Source: Bacteroidales bacterium M3 (GTDB taxonomy: Bacteria; Bacteroidota; Bacteroidia; Bacteroidales; Muribaculaceae). Taken from it: 64,000 nt of DNA. Location: contig LUJN01000044.1 in NCBI GenBank assembly GCA_001689445.1, positions 1 through 64,000 of the forward strand. The letters are read 5' to 3'. Each line of letters starts with the position of its first letter. Position 1 is the first letter of the stretch. This document shows positions 45,939 to 54,973 of the stretch, in pieces. The position numbers and the translations under genes were made by a program. The notes beneath the pieces were generated by a model that saw only the letters and a list, made by a program, of their open reading frames with translations, was not told the DNA's origin and did no database searches.

Positions 45939-46976
45939 TTACATTATCCCAAGTTCGCGGAGGTGCTGCTGCCAGCGCCATGCATTGCGCATGGTCTCGT
46001 CGATGGGGGTGTCGGCCTTCCAGCCGAGCACCTCGTTGGCAAATGTCGGGTCGGCCCACACTTTCTCTATGTCGCCGGCACGTCGTCCTACAATCTTGTA
46101 GGGTACTTTCACGCCAGTAGCACGCTCGAATGAATCGATAAGTTCCTTGACCGACAGCCCGATGCCCGTGCCGAGGTTGAATATCTCGATTTTCTTGTCG
46201 CTCTTGTCCTCAAGCATACGTTCCACGGCGATGACATGGGCCTTGGCGAGGTCAACGACATCGATGAAGTCGCGGATGCAGAATCCGTCGGGGGTGTTGT
46301 AGTCGTCGCCAAAGACGCTCAGCTCCTTGCGGATGCCGATGGCAGTCTGCGTGAGGTAGGGGATGAGGTTCTGGGGCACGCCGTTGGGCAGCTCGCCGAT
46401 TTCGGCGGAGGGATGCGCGCCCACGGGGTTGAAGTAGCGCAAGATGACGCTCTTGAACGGTGCGCCGGCGCGGATGACGTCAGTGATTATCTCCTCTGAT
46501 ATCTGCTTGGTGTTGCCATAAGGTGACGTGGCATTCTTGATGGGCGACTGCTCGGTCACGGGGTTTTGGTCAGGCTCGCCGTAGACGGTGCATGACGATG
46601 AGAACACGATGCCCTTTACGCCGCGCTCACCCATCACCTCGAGCAGGTTCATCAGTGTGTTGAGGTTGTTGCGGTAATACAGGATAGGTTTTTGCATCGA
46701 CTCTCCGACGGCCTTTGACGCGGCAAAGTTGATGATGCCCTTGATGTCGGGATATTTGTCAAATAGAGAGCGCAGCGCGTCGATGTCGGTGCAGTCGGCC
46801 TCGACAAACTCGGGGCGGATGCCGGTGATGCGCTCTATGCCGTCGAGCACGTCGCGGTTGGAGTTGGAGAGGTTATCGATGATTACAACGGGATAGCCGG
46901 CCTTTTGTAGCTCGACCACGGTGTGGGAGCCGATGTAGCCGGTGCCCCCGGTCACGAGGATGGCGTCTTTCTTCAT
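45939..46976 (-). CDS. galE: UDP-glucose 4-epimerase
   Basis: 345 aa. Rossmann motif TGGTGYIG (9-16), active-site S126-S-S128 and Y153-x-x-x-K157 (SPYGNTK), ASKAVGES and RYFNPVGAHPS. Converts UDP-galactose and UDP-glucose, supplying surface polysaccharides and galactose use. Full length; no partner genes of galactose metabolism nearby. Confidence 0.95.
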   Translation of the reverse strand: MKKDAILVTGGTGYIGSHTVVELQKAGYPVVIIDNLSNSNRDVLDGIERITGIRPEFVEADCTDIDALRSLFDKYPDIKGIINFAASKAVGESMQKPILYYRNNLNTLMNLLEVMGERGVKGIVFSSSCTVYGEPDQNPVTEQSPIKNATSPYGNTKQISEEIITDVIRAGAPFKSVILRYFNPVGAHPSAEIGELPNGVPQNLIPYLTQTAIGIRKELSVFGDDYNTPDGFCIRDFIDVVDLAKAHVIAVERMLEDKSDKKIEIFNLGTGIGLSVKELIDSFERATGVKVPYKIVGRRAGDIEKVWADPTFANEVLGWKADTPIDETMRNAWRWQQHLRELGIM

Positions 46977-47065
46977 TTTTCGGTCAGTGTTATGTTAGAT
47001 ATCAATAAACGGATTTTCCCGTCAGATGGGTTGGCATGACGGAGACAATCCCTATCCCTGCAAAA

Positions 47066-47908
47066 TTAGCGATTATTCCTAAAGGAACAATGCAAAAAAG
47101 ATTTTATAACAAAAAACATCCCCACGACAATGAGCGGAATGCTCAATATCTGCCCCATGTCTATCGCCATTCCGTCCTCAAATGCAGACTGGTTTTCTTT
47201 CAGAAATTCAATAATGAACCTGAAAATAAAAATCACGGATATGACAAATCCGAAGTAGAATCCTCTACAGGATAGCAGTTTGCAGCCATATTTGGAGTAA
47301 TAAATTGCAATCACTCCAAGGAAAAGCGATAAATAGAAAAGTGCTTCATATAGTTGGGCGGGATGTCGTGGAATATAATCGATAAACGGAAATATGAAGG
47401 CCCATGGAACATCGGTTGCAGTGCCAATTATCTCGGAGTTCATCAGGTTGGCCAATCGGATACAACATGCTGTAAATGGGGCCGCTATCGCCACCAAATC
47501 AAGAACCTGCAATACGGGAATCTTATTTTTAATACATACGGCAGCAATTCCGGCTATTAGTCCTACCACACCACCATGACTTGCCAAACCGGCATACCCG
47601 GTGTATGCCCAACTGCCATTGCCCAACTGTTTCATCGGTAAGATGATTTCCAGGAGATGCCGGCTGTAGTAATCAAAATCATAAAACAGGCAATTTCCGA
47701 GCCGTGCTCCAACCAGCACCCCGACAAAGCACCCCACAAATAGTTCGTTGACTACTTTTTCACGTATGCCGCTTTTATTGGCTATTTTGGCCACTATAAC
47801 ATAGGCGGCGAGAAGCCCGATAGCCCAAAATACGCTATACCATCTCAGTTCAAAATCCCCGATGTTAAATAGTATTGGGTTGGGATTCCAAATAATATAA
47901 TTGAGCAT
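47066..47908 (-). CDS. lgt: Prolipoprotein diacylglyceryl transferase
   Basis: 280 aa, seven predicted membrane helices. Family hallmarks: SHGG with H111, R151-L-A-N-L-M-N-S-E (the Lgt signature), HPAQLYEA, and FRFIIEFLKENQ. Adds the diacylglyceryl group to lipobox cysteines, needed by the many lipoproteins in this window. It lies 22 bp after the U32 gene on the same strand, so the two may share a transcript. Lower GC than its neighbours, plausible for a membrane protein but noticeable. Confidence 0.95.
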   Translation of the reverse strand: MLNYIIWNPNPILFNIGDFELRWYSVFWAIGLLAAYVIVAKIANKSGIREKVVNELFVGCFVGVLVGARLGNCLFYDFDYYSRHLLEIILPMKQLGNGSWAYTGYAGLASHGGVVGLIAGIAAVCIKNKIPVLQVLDLVAIAAPFTACCIRLANLMNSEIIGTATDVPWAFIFPFIDYIPRHPAQLYEALFYLSLFLGVIAIYYSKYGCKLLSCRGFYFGFVISVIFIFRFIIEFLKENQSAFEDGMAIDMGQILSIPLIVVGMFFVIKSFLHCSFRNNR

Positions 47909-47930
47909 GTTTATGAAAGTTATATGTAGT

Positions 47931-49784
47931 TTACCGCGTTAGGAGCTGCATTCGGCAGTTGGGGCAGTCAAAGTGGAGGTGGAAGCGGGTTGTGCCGCTT
48001 TGGAGGTAGAGGTCGCGGGGCCATTGGCGGCCGGCGGGGGTCTTGAGGCAATGGCCGGTCTCGCGGCGCAGGCAGTAGCGGGTGGTCATCACTACGCGCT
48101 CTTGTTGCTTGGTGGCTGATTGGGCGTGTTCCACTTCAATGGCCGGCTCGATGTAGCGTGTGCCGTGGGAGCGGTAAAACTCTTCGGCGACATGGTTTGC
48201 CACGTTGTCGTGGTAGGAGAGGGTCGCCGGCGACGGGACGGTTGTGTCTTCGGGTAGGCGGTAAGTGTATCGGTAGGTGGAGCGGTGGGCCGCGTCGAGT
48301 GCCGCCGTGCCGCGGCGGCGCAGGTCGGCAAGCTGTGAGGCGGGGATGAAAAGCGGCCCTACGGTATCGTCGAGGGATGTCAGCCGGTAGGGTGTGTCGC
48401 CGAGTTTGGCGAGAGTGCGGCGGCGTGCGTCCTCCTGTGGAGTGCGGGCAGTGTCGAATGTGCCGTCAAGGGTTGCCGAGGCCGAGCACCTGCGTCCGTC
48501 GCTAAGGTCAATGGTTATGCCCGATGGAGTGGGGCGCAGCGTCATGGCAACGGGTATAGTGCGTGTGGCGGTGTCGGAGGCGAGCAGGTCGTCAAACCGC
48601 TTGTCCTTGTTGCGGTAAAGCTCGACACCCGGTTGCAGGGCGACCGGCGATGCGGGGTAGAGGCGGTTGCCCTCGACGCGGTTGAGGCGGAATCCGTGGA
48701 AATCGCCGTCATGGTCGATGAAGCACAGGCCATCGCCGTTGGCGAGTGTCGCCTGTAGACGTGCCTCAATCATGTTGCCGCGAACGGCGTGCACCCTGCC
48801 GACCTTTTCGCCAAGCGACTTTGGCGTGGCAAAGGATGCCATCTTTCCATCGGGTTGCGCACTGTCGGTGAAGTAGGGCGTGAAACCGCGATTGAAGCTC
48901 TTGGCGAGCGAAGGGGTGAATCTCACCTCCACATCCCCGGCCGATGCGCGGCAATAGCGGTAGGGGTGCTCGGCGATAAGTCGGTCAATGGCTTTACGGT
49001 AATAGGCCACTATATTTTTCACATAGCCTACGGGCTTCAGGCGTCCCTCGATTTTGAACGAACTGACTCCCGCGTCGGCCATTGCGGCGAGGTGGGCGCT
49101 GCGGTCGAGGTCGCGCAGCGACAGAAGGTGCCTCCCCTCGATGAGAATGTTGCCATTGCCATCCACAAGGTCGTAGGGGAGGCGGCACAGCTGGGCGCAC
49201 TCGCCACGGTTGGCACTCCGCCCGCGTGTGACGCAACTTGCCTGACAGTCGCCGCTGTAGCTCACGCACAGTGCGCCGTGCACAAACGCCTCCACAGGCA
49301 CTGTCACCGCATCGCACACACGGCGCATCTCCTCAATCGTCATCTCCCTTGCCACGACAATCTGCGAGAATCCCACCTGCTCAAGAAACCGCGCCTTGGC
49401 GGCATCGCGCGTGTCACACTGTGTGCTCGCATGGAGCGCAATCGGCGGCAGGTCGAGACGCAACAGCGACATGTCCTGCACTATAAGAGCATCGACCCCT
49501 GCACGATACAGTTTCGTGACCATCTGCCGCGCATCCTCCAACTCGTTGTCATATAGTATAGTATTGACCGTAGCATACACCTTGGCGTCAAATGTGTGGG
49601 CGAAGTCGACCACGCTTCTTATGTCGTCAAGCGAGTTTACGGCAGCAGCGCGTGCCCCGAATGCCGGCGCGCCGATATACACCGCGTCGGCCCCATGCTT
49701 TATGGCCTCAATGGCCGTTGCGGCGTCACGTGCCGGGGCTAGAAGTTCAAGCGGTCGCGGCTGGGGGTTGGATTGTGGATTCAT
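47931..49784 (-). CDS. U32 family protein (RlhA/TrhP-type RNA hydroxylation)
   Basis: 617 aa. The N-terminal TIM-barrel part opens LELLAPARDAATAIEAIKHGADAVYIG (split here by wording only) and contains FVHGALCVSYSGDC followed by C-x5-to-10-C spacings that form the U32 cysteine cluster (QASCVTRGRSANRGECAQLC). Length and the extra C-terminal region resemble RlhA (23S rRNA cytidine hydroxylation) more than the shorter TrhP (tRNA uridine hydroxylation). The historic label is collagenase-like peptidase. A TACTTTTG box ends 4 nt before the ATG, fixing the start. Confidence 0.82.
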   Translation of the reverse strand: MNPQSNPQPRPLELLAPARDAATAIEAIKHGADAVYIGAPAFGARAAAVNSLDDIRSVVDFAHTFDAKVYATVNTILYDNELEDARQMVTKLYRAGVDALIVQDMSLLRLDLPPIALHASTQCDTRDAAKARFLEQVGFSQIVVAREMTIEEMRRVCDAVTVPVEAFVHGALCVSYSGDCQASCVTRGRSANRGECAQLCRLPYDLVDGNGNILIEGRHLLSLRDLDRSAHLAAMADAGVSSFKIEGRLKPVGYVKNIVAYYRKAIDRLIAEHPYRYCRASAGDVEVRFTPSLAKSFNRGFTPYFTDSAQPDGKMASFATPKSLGEKVGRVHAVRGNMIEARLQATLANGDGLCFIDHDGDFHGFRLNRVEGNRLYPASPVALQPGVELYRNKDKRFDDLLASDTATRTIPVAMTLRPTPSGITIDLSDGRRCSASATLDGTFDTARTPQEDARRRTLAKLGDTPYRLTSLDDTVGPLFIPASQLADLRRRGTAALDAAHRSTYRYTYRLPEDTTVPSPATLSYHDNVANHVAEEFYRSHGTRYIEPAIEVEHAQSATKQQERVVMTTRYCLRRETGHCLKTPAGRQWPRDLYLQSGTTRFHLHFDCPNCRMQLLTR

Positions 49785-49788
49785 ATTG

Positions 49789-49796
49789 CAAAAGTA
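49789..49796 (-). promoter_or_regulatory. -7 box (TACTTTTG) 4 nt before the U32 gene start
   Basis: Reverse-strand TACTTTTG, then CAAT, then ATG at 49784. Implies a leaderless transcript. Confidence 0.6.
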
Positions 49797-49907
49797 GCAT
49801 TTTCCACAAAAAAAAGCAACCGCAGCAACCCTCTACCATACAGCATGTTCCATGATTGAGTGCCGCGTCGGATAATAGCTAAATTTTGTAAATTCATAAA
49901 TTATAAC

Positions 49908-49915
49908 TAATTTTG
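49908..49915 (+). promoter_or_regulatory. Promoter of the outer-membrane protein gene (-7 TAATTTTG, -33 TTG)
   Basis: TAATTTTG with TTTTG (TTG at 49886-49888) 19 nt upstream; the leader is about 30 nt. Confidence 0.7.
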
Positions 49916-49948
49916 CCGCGTTTTTAACCAATCAAAACAAGTATAACA

Positions 49949-50674
49949 ATGAAAAAGTTATTCATCGCTGCCATCGCGTTGGTAGCATGTGTAAGCGCAA
50001 AGGCGCAGGAAACCTATGCACCCGAAGCAGGCGAAATCTCAACCTAAATTCAGTTCAACCCCTTCTCCGATGACTTTGGCACATTCAAGCTCGACCAGCT
50101 CAAGTTGCGTTACATGTTCTCCGACAAGGACGCTATCCGTTTCGGTATCGGCTTTGGTGTCGACAACCACAAGGTAACACCCGACCCTGACCAGAACAAG
50201 GACACTTGGGGCAAGGCATCTTCAGGACATTTCTCCATCAGCCTTGGCTATGAGCGTCATTTCTTCAACTACAAGCGCATCGACCTCTATGCCGGTGCAG
50301 GTCTCGGATACAAGTACATGTCGGCATCGGCCAAGACCCACAGCGAGGTCAACGGTCAGACTTTCGAGACAAAGTATTGCAACATCGCCACTATTGATCT
50401 TGACAATACTGCCGGTATTGCAAGAACAGGTCATGAGTTTAACGTCGCCCTTTTCACCGGCATCGACTTCTATGTGTACAAAGGTCTTTTTGTAGGTGCT
50501 GAGTTTGGCATCAAGTTCGCTTGTCAGAGCCTCCCCGGTTACTACACCAAGGGTGGCATGGATGACAATGGCAACTGGAGCGCAAGCCTTGAGAGCAACA
50601 AGAAAGACAAGGAGAGCAACATCTCCCTCAAGTGTTTTGCCGAGCCTGCTCTCCGCATCGGCTGGACTTTCTAA
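49949..50674 (+). pseudogene. Outer-membrane beta-barrel protein gene with an in-frame stop codon
   Basis: The ATG at 49949 opens a normal signal peptide (MKKLFIAAIALVACVSAKAQ), and the frame reads on to 50674 as a beta-barrel protein (IQFNPFSDDFGTFKLDQLKL, then KDAIRFGIGFGVDN), except that codon 33 (50045-50047) is TAA. In relatives the sequence around it reads T-E-I-Q-F-N-P-F, so one G-to-T change (GAA to TAA) would explain it. Promoter and terminator are intact, and no further stop or frameshift occurs, so the change is recent, a sequencing error, or bypassed. A restart at the ATG at 50114 would lack the signal peptide. Confidence 0.85.
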
Positions 50675-50703
50675 TCGACTTTTCTGATTAGATACAGGAT
50701 CTT

Positions 50704-50733
50704 GACCGCGCCTGAAAAGGCGCGGTCTTTTTT
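50704..50733 (+). terminator. Terminator of the outer-membrane protein gene
   Basis: GACCGCGCC, TGAAAA, GGCGCGGTC followed by TTTTTT, 30 bp after the stop codon: a classic intrinsic terminator. Confidence 0.92.
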
Positions 50734-50797
50734 GTGGGCGGTAAAATTGGGCAAGGAAAGGGTGAAATTGGTTATTGCGTGGATGGGGATTATTTCT

Positions 50798-50805
50798 TAT
50801 TTTTG
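50798..50805 (+). promoter_or_regulatory. -7 box (TATTTTTG) of the polyferredoxin gene
   Basis: TATTTTTG, about 46 nt before the ATG at 50852. The longer frame from 50702 would overlap the terminator and this box. Confidence 0.55.
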
Positions 50806-50851
50806 CGTAGGACAAAACAATAGCTTTTTCAACCAATCTAATCACCCTCTT

Positions 50852-52351
50852 ATGCTACGGAAGATAAGAATCGTGTGCGCGGTGGTGTTTTTCACGCTGA
50901 TTACCGCGCTGCTGCTTGACTTTACAGGGACGCTCCACGCCTGGCTTGGATGGATGGCAAAGGTGCAGTTTCTTCCCGCCCTGCTGGCTATGAACGTCGG
51001 TGTGGTGGTCGGTCTGCTCGTGTTGACGCTCGTGTTTGGGCGCGTGTATTGCTCGGCAATCTGCCCGCTCGGCGTGATGCAGGACATATTCGGCCATCTT
51101 GGGCGCACGGGAAAGAAGAAAAAATACCGTTACTCCTATTCTCCTGCGTTGTCGTGGCTGAGGTGGGGCGTGCTTGTGCTGTTTGTCGCGGCTATGATAA
51201 TGGGCTTCGGCGCGTTTGTCGCCATTCTTGCCCCCTACAGTGCATACGGGCGCATAGTGCAGAACCTCCTACAGCCCATATATATAGGAGTAAACAACAT
51301 GTTTGCCTATCTTGCCGAGCGTGCTGGGAGCTATGCTTTCTATGAGCGCGAGGTGTGGGTGCGCAGCGTTCCCACATTTGTAGTGGCCGTCATGACGCTC
51401 GTTGTGCTCGGCATATTGGCGTGGCGCAACGGGCGCACCTACTGTAACACCATCTGCCCTGTGGGGACTGTGCTCGGATGGGTGTCGCGGTTCTCATGGC
51501 TGAAAATCCATATTGACACCGACCGTTGCAACGGTTGCGGACTGTGTGCGCGCAGCTGCAAGGCGGCGTGTATCGACCCCAAGGCCCACAAGGTCGACTA
51601 TTCGCGATGCGTGACATGCGGCGACTGTATCGGCGAGTGCCATCAGGATGCCATCTCATATGTCCACAAGGCGGCACGGCGTGGGGAGCCGGCAGCAAGT
51701 GCGGGGAACGATACGCCCGCAGACAGCTCCCGCCGTACATTTATAATAGGTGCAGCCGTGGCGACCTCAACAGCCGCCCTTGCTCAGGAAAAGAAAAAAG
51801 TGGATGGTGGTCTTGCCGTCATCGAAGACAAGATAGCCCCTGGACGTAAGACCCCGATAACCCCTCCGGGGTCGCTGTCGGCGCGTAACCTTGCGCAGCA
51901 CTGCACGGCGTGTCAGCTCTGCGTGTCGGCTTGCCCCAACGATGTTCTGCGTCCGTCTACGGGGCTGATGACCCTCATGCAGCCCACCGTGTCATACGAG
52001 CGCGGCTACTGCCGTCCCGAGTGTACCCGCTGCGGCGATGTGTGCCCCACGGGTGCCATAAAGCCGATAAGCCGTGCCGACAAGTCGGCCACGCAGGTGG
52101 GCCACGCCGTGTGGATAAGAAAAAACTGTCTGCCCGTCACCGACGGGGTGTCGTGCGGCAACTGTGCGCGTCATTGCCCCACGGGTGCGATACAGATGGT
52201 GCCGTCGGTGCCGGGTGACGAGACTTCGCCCAAGATACCGGCAGTCAACACCGAACGTTGCATCGGGTGTGGGGCGTGTGAGAACCTCTGTCCGGCGCGT
52301 CCGTTCAGCGCAATCTATGTCGAGGGCCATGAAGTCCACCGCAGTGTCTAA
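50852..52351 (+). CDS. Membrane polyferredoxin, NapH-like with NapG-like extension
   Basis: 499 aa. The N-terminal half has four to five membrane helices and two CxxxCP motifs (VYCSAICPLG, TYCNTICPVG) as in NapH/CcoG. Soluble parts carry six likely [4Fe-4S] motifs, among them CNGCGLCARSC, CVTCGDCIGEC, CTACQLCVSAC, CRPECTRCGDVC, a looser C-to-CGNCARHC motif and CIGCGACENLC. In the middle is a twin-arginine-like segment SSRRTFIIGAAVATSTAALA (R294-R295), as if a NapG-type exported ferredoxin was fused behind NapH. It would pass electrons from quinol across the membrane. The next gene, an iron-sulfur aldo/keto reductase with an exported N terminus, is a plausible partner. Confidence 0.85.
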   Translation: MLRKIRIVCAVVFFTLITALLLDFTGTLHAWLGWMAKVQFLPALLAMNVGVVVGLLVLTLVFGRVYCSAICPLGVMQDIFGHLGRTGKKKKYRYSYSPALSWLRWGVLVLFVAAMIMGFGAFVAILAPYSAYGRIVQNLLQPIYIGVNNMFAYLAERAGSYAFYEREVWVRSVPTFVVAVMTLVVLGILAWRNGRTYCNTICPVGTVLGWVSRFSWLKIHIDTDRCNGCGLCARSCKAACIDPKAHKVDYSRCVTCGDCIGECHQDAISYVHKAARRGEPAASAGNDTPADSSRRTFIIGAAVATSTAALAQEKKKVDGGLAVIEDKIAPGRKTPITPPGSLSARNLAQHCTACQLCVSACPNDVLRPSTGLMTLMQPTVSYERGYCRPECTRCGDVCPTGAIKPISRADKSATQVGHAVWIRKNCLPVTDGVSCGNCARHCPTGAIQMVPSVPGDETSPKIPAVNTERCIGCGACENLCPARPFSAIYVEGHEVHRSV

Positions 52352-52370
52352 CCTATCTAACTGACAAAAA

Positions 52371-52564
52371 TAAGTAACCTTCAAAAATTAGCTAATGCCT
52401 ATTTGGGCAGGATTTTCGAGGGATTTTTAGATTTGAATGATGGAGTGTAGCGGGCTACACGACTGAATGAAAATCTAAAAAGCACCGAAAAGACAAGCAA
52501 AGAGACATTAGCCCGCAGGGTTACTTGACAAGATAATAGATAACTAATTTTTGAAAGTTACTTA
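52371..52564. mobile_element. MITE-like palindromic element (194 bp)
   Basis: Outer arms 52371-52394 (TAAGTAACCTTCAAAAATTA...) and 52541-52564 match as reverse complements at 22 of 24 positions. Inside are further paired blocks: GCTAATG (52391) with CATTAGC (52506), TTTTTAGATTT (52424-52434) with AAATCTAAAAA (52471-52481), and a central GTGTAGC-GG-GCTACAC (52445-52460). The whole can fold on itself and carries no reading frame. It is best explained as a non-autonomous transposable element or a structured RNA. It separates two redox genes that look functionally linked and ends 7 nt before the aldo/keto reductase ATG. Confidence 0.75.
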
Positions 52565-52570
52565 ATACAA

Positions 52571-53974
52571 ATGAAAAAGGATATAAACCGACGGGATTTC
52601 CTCAAACTGTTCGGAGGAGCCGTGGCCTCCGGCTCGCTGTTGGCGGCGTGTGCCCGCAAGGGGGGCGACAACGCCACGTCAGATGTCGCGTCAACCGCGA
52701 CCGGCACGATGACCTACCGCGTCAACCCCAACACCGGCGACAGCGTGTCGATACTCGGCTATGGGATGATGCGCCTCCCCATCGAGGGTGGCGGCTCTGA
52801 ACGCGAGAATCCCGATGCGCCGATAGACCAGGAGATGGTCAACCGCCAGATAGACTATGCTTTTGAAAATGGGTTGAATTATGTCGATACCTCCCCCGCC
52901 TATTGTCAGGGACGGTCGGAACGCGCCACCGGCATCGCGTTGAGCCGCCATCCGCGCGACAAGTATTTTATAGCCACCAAGCTGTCAAACTTTGCCCCTG
53001 CCACGAGGACACGCGAGGCGTCCATCGAGATGTTTGAAAACTCGCTCAAGGAGCTGCAGGTCGATTATGTGGACTACCTGTTGCTCCATGCCATCGGTAC
53101 AGGCGATGACGGCATGAAGGAGTTCTACAGCCGTTATATCGACAACGGCATCCTCGACTGGCTTGTGGAGCAGAAGGAGAAAGGGCGCATACGTAACCTC
53201 GGATTCTCCTATCATGGAGATGTCGGGGTGTTTGACCTCGCCCTGAAGTGGCACGATGAGGGCCGCTACCGCTGGGACTTCGTGCAGATAGAGCTTAACT
53301 ATCTCGACTGGAAGCACGCCGCCGAGATAAATCCCGACAATACCAACGCCGATTACCTATACGGGGAGCTGCGCAAGCGCGGCATACCCGCCATCATCAT
53401 GGAACCGCTGCTCGGAGGCCGTCTCGCCAAGGTGCCCGACAATATCGTCGCCAAGATGAAGGAGCGTGATCCCGAGAGCAGCGTGGCAAGCTGGGCATTC
53501 CGTTTCGCCGGCACACCCGAAGGGGTGCTCACCGTGTTGAGCGGCATGACCTTTATGGAAAACCTCAGGGAGAACATTGCCACCTATTCCCCCCTGCGTC
53601 CCATAACGGCAGACGAGAATGATTTCCTCACGGAGATAGCCGATGACATCTACAATCTCCGCACGATACCATGCAACGAGTGCAACTACTGTATGCCGTG
53701 CCCCTACGGCATCAATATACCCGCGATATTCTCCCACTACAACAAGTGCATCAACGAGGGCAATATGCCTAACAAGGGCGCGCAGCATCCCGACTACGCC
53801 CGTGCCCGCTGTGCCTACCTCGTGGGCTACGACCGCGCTGTGCCCAAGTTGCGTCAGGCCGACCACTGCATCGGCTGCGGACGCTGCGTGTCCCATTGCC
53901 CCCAGCGTATTCCCATACCCAAGGAGATGCAGCGCATCGACCGCTTTGTCGAGGAGCTGAAACAGAACGCCTGA
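52571..53974 (+). CDS. Exported iron-sulfur aldo/keto reductase
   Basis: 467 aa. A twin-arginine signal with lipobox (INRRDFLKLFGG, then LLAAC with C27). AKR barrel with catalytic-type residues D106, Y111 (YVDTSPAY), K137 (IATKLSN) and H173 (LLLHAIG). The C-terminal ferredoxin part has CNECNYCMPCPYGI and CIGCGRCVSHCPQ, i.e. up to two [4Fe-4S] clusters. Electrons could come from the polyferredoxin encoded just before it. Substrate unknown. The stop overlaps the next start (TGATG). Confidence 0.88.
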   Translation: MKKDINRRDFLKLFGGAVASGSLLAACARKGGDNATSDVASTATGTMTYRVNPNTGDSVSILGYGMMRLPIEGGGSERENPDAPIDQEMVNRQIDYAFENGLNYVDTSPAYCQGRSERATGIALSRHPRDKYFIATKLSNFAPATRTREASIEMFENSLKELQVDYVDYLLLHAIGTGDDGMKEFYSRYIDNGILDWLVEQKEKGRIRNLGFSYHGDVGVFDLALKWHDEGRYRWDFVQIELNYLDWKHAAEINPDNTNADYLYGELRKRGIPAIIMEPLLGGRLAKVPDNIVAKMKERDPESSVASWAFRFAGTPEGVLTVLSGMTFMENLRENIATYSPLRPITADENDFLTEIADDIYNLRTIPCNECNYCMPCPYGINIPAIFSHYNKCINEGNMPNKGAQHPDYARARCAYLVGYDRAVPKLRQADHCIGCGRCVSHCPQRIPIPKEMQRIDRFVEELKQNA

Positions 53975-54399
53975 TGGAACGCCTTGTAAGGATGCTTGAG
54001 GAGGGCGGCTACTCATGCGTGATTGAAAACCGCAGGGGGGTGCACACATTCACCCGGCGCGGTGTCGCCGATCTATACGACCTCTGCGCCGCGTCGCCCG
54101 GCATGCTCGCCGGGGCACGGATTGCCGACAAGGTGATCGGCAAGGGCGCGGCGGCGTTGATGGCCATCGGCGGCGTCAGCGAGGTGTATGCCCGTGTGAT
54201 AAGTGCTCCCGCACGCCGGCTGCTTGAGGAGCACGGCATAGCCGTGACCTTTGGCCGCGAGGTGCCAAATATCATCAACCGCGCCGGCGACGGGGTGTGC
54301 CCTGTGGAGACCCTTTGCTCCCCATTGCAGTCGCTCGACGAGATGTACGCGGCCATTGGCACGTTTATCGCCCGAATGAATAATGACAAGAACAAATAA
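53974..54399 (+). CDS. DUF1893 family protein
   Basis: 141 aa from the ATG that overlaps the preceding stop by 1 nt. Pattern of the family: YSCVIENRRGVHTFTRRGVADLYDL, KVIGKGAAALMAIGGVSEVYA, and a cysteine near CPVETLC. DUF1893 is related to the cytidine deaminase-like fold, and function is not established. Translationally coupled to the aldo/keto reductase. Longer reading upstream belongs to the reductase in another frame. Confidence 0.82.
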   Translation: MERLVRMLEEGGYSCVIENRRGVHTFTRRGVADLYDLCAASPGMLAGARIADKVIGKGAAALMAIGGVSEVYARVISAPARRLLEEHGIAVTFGREVPNIINRAGDGVCPVETLCSPLQSLDEMYAAIGTFIARMNNDKNK

Positions 54400-54412
54400 A
54401 AACTCTCGATAT

Positions 54413-54928
54413 ATGCAGACTACCGACACATTAAGACTCCGCTCCCTGGCGTTTGACAACGCGGCCACTTATCTTGCCGCCTCACTCTTTATCCTCGGCA
54501 ACATCATGCTGCCGCAGTTGGCACACCTTGTGCCCGACGGCGGCGTGACATGGCTGCCTATCTACTTCTTTACGCTCGTTGGCGCGTACAAGTACGGTTG
54601 GCGCGTGGGATTGCTCACAGCCATTGCTTCGCCCGTCATCAACTCGGCCCTGTTCGGGATGCCTGCGGTCGCCGCGCTCCCCGCCATCATGCTCAAGTCG
54701 TCGCTGCTCGCCGTGAGCGCGGGATATGCCGCCTACCGCTTCAGGACGGTCTCGCTGCTGCTGATGGTCGCCGTAGTGGCTTTCTATCAGATTGTCGGGA
54801 CATTGGGCGAATGGATGATGAAAGGCAGCCTCTATGCCGCCATGCAGGACTTCCGCATCGGCTTGCCCGGCATGGCCGTGCAGATAGTCGGCGGCTGGGC
54901 GTTTGTCAAATACCTGCTGCGCCACTGA
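54413..54928 (+). CDS. ECF transporter S component
   Basis: 171 aa from MQTTDTLRLRSLAFD (an ATG at 54383 would add ten polar residues and overlap the previous gene). Five or six hydrophobic segments with the WLPIYFFTLVGAYKYGWRVG and glycine-rich helix spacing of vitamin-binding S components. The partner ATPases and T component are not in this window. Substrate not assignable by eye; the redox gene context is not decisive. Confidence 0.72.
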   Translation: MQTTDTLRLRSLAFDNAATYLAASLFILGNIMLPQLAHLVPDGGVTWLPIYFFTLVGAYKYGWRVGLLTAIASPVINSALFGMPAVAALPAIMLKSSLLAVSAGYAAYRFRTVSLLLMVAVVAFYQIVGTLGEWMMKGSLYAAMQDFRIGLPGMAVQIVGGWAFVKYLLRH

Positions 54929-54957
54929 CAAGGGTTGCAGAATTAGGCTGAAATGCT

Positions 54958-54965
54958 TAATTTTG
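54958..54965 (+). promoter_or_regulatory. -7 box (TAATTTTG), -33 TTG, before the DUF4105 gene
   Basis: TAATTTTG with TTG at 54935-54937 (20-nt spacing), ending 8 nt before the ATG at 54974. It excludes the longer frame that starts at 54953. Confidence 0.65.
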
Positions 54966-54973
54966 CATTGACG

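Noticed and set aside
50702..50851. 50-residue N-terminal extension of the polyferredoxin
   Set aside because: It begins inside the preceding terminator and spans the -7 box; the membrane protein start at 50852 is natural.
53896..53973. Longer start for the DUF1893 protein
   Set aside because: It is the end of the aldo/keto reductase in another frame; the TGATG overlap gives the start.
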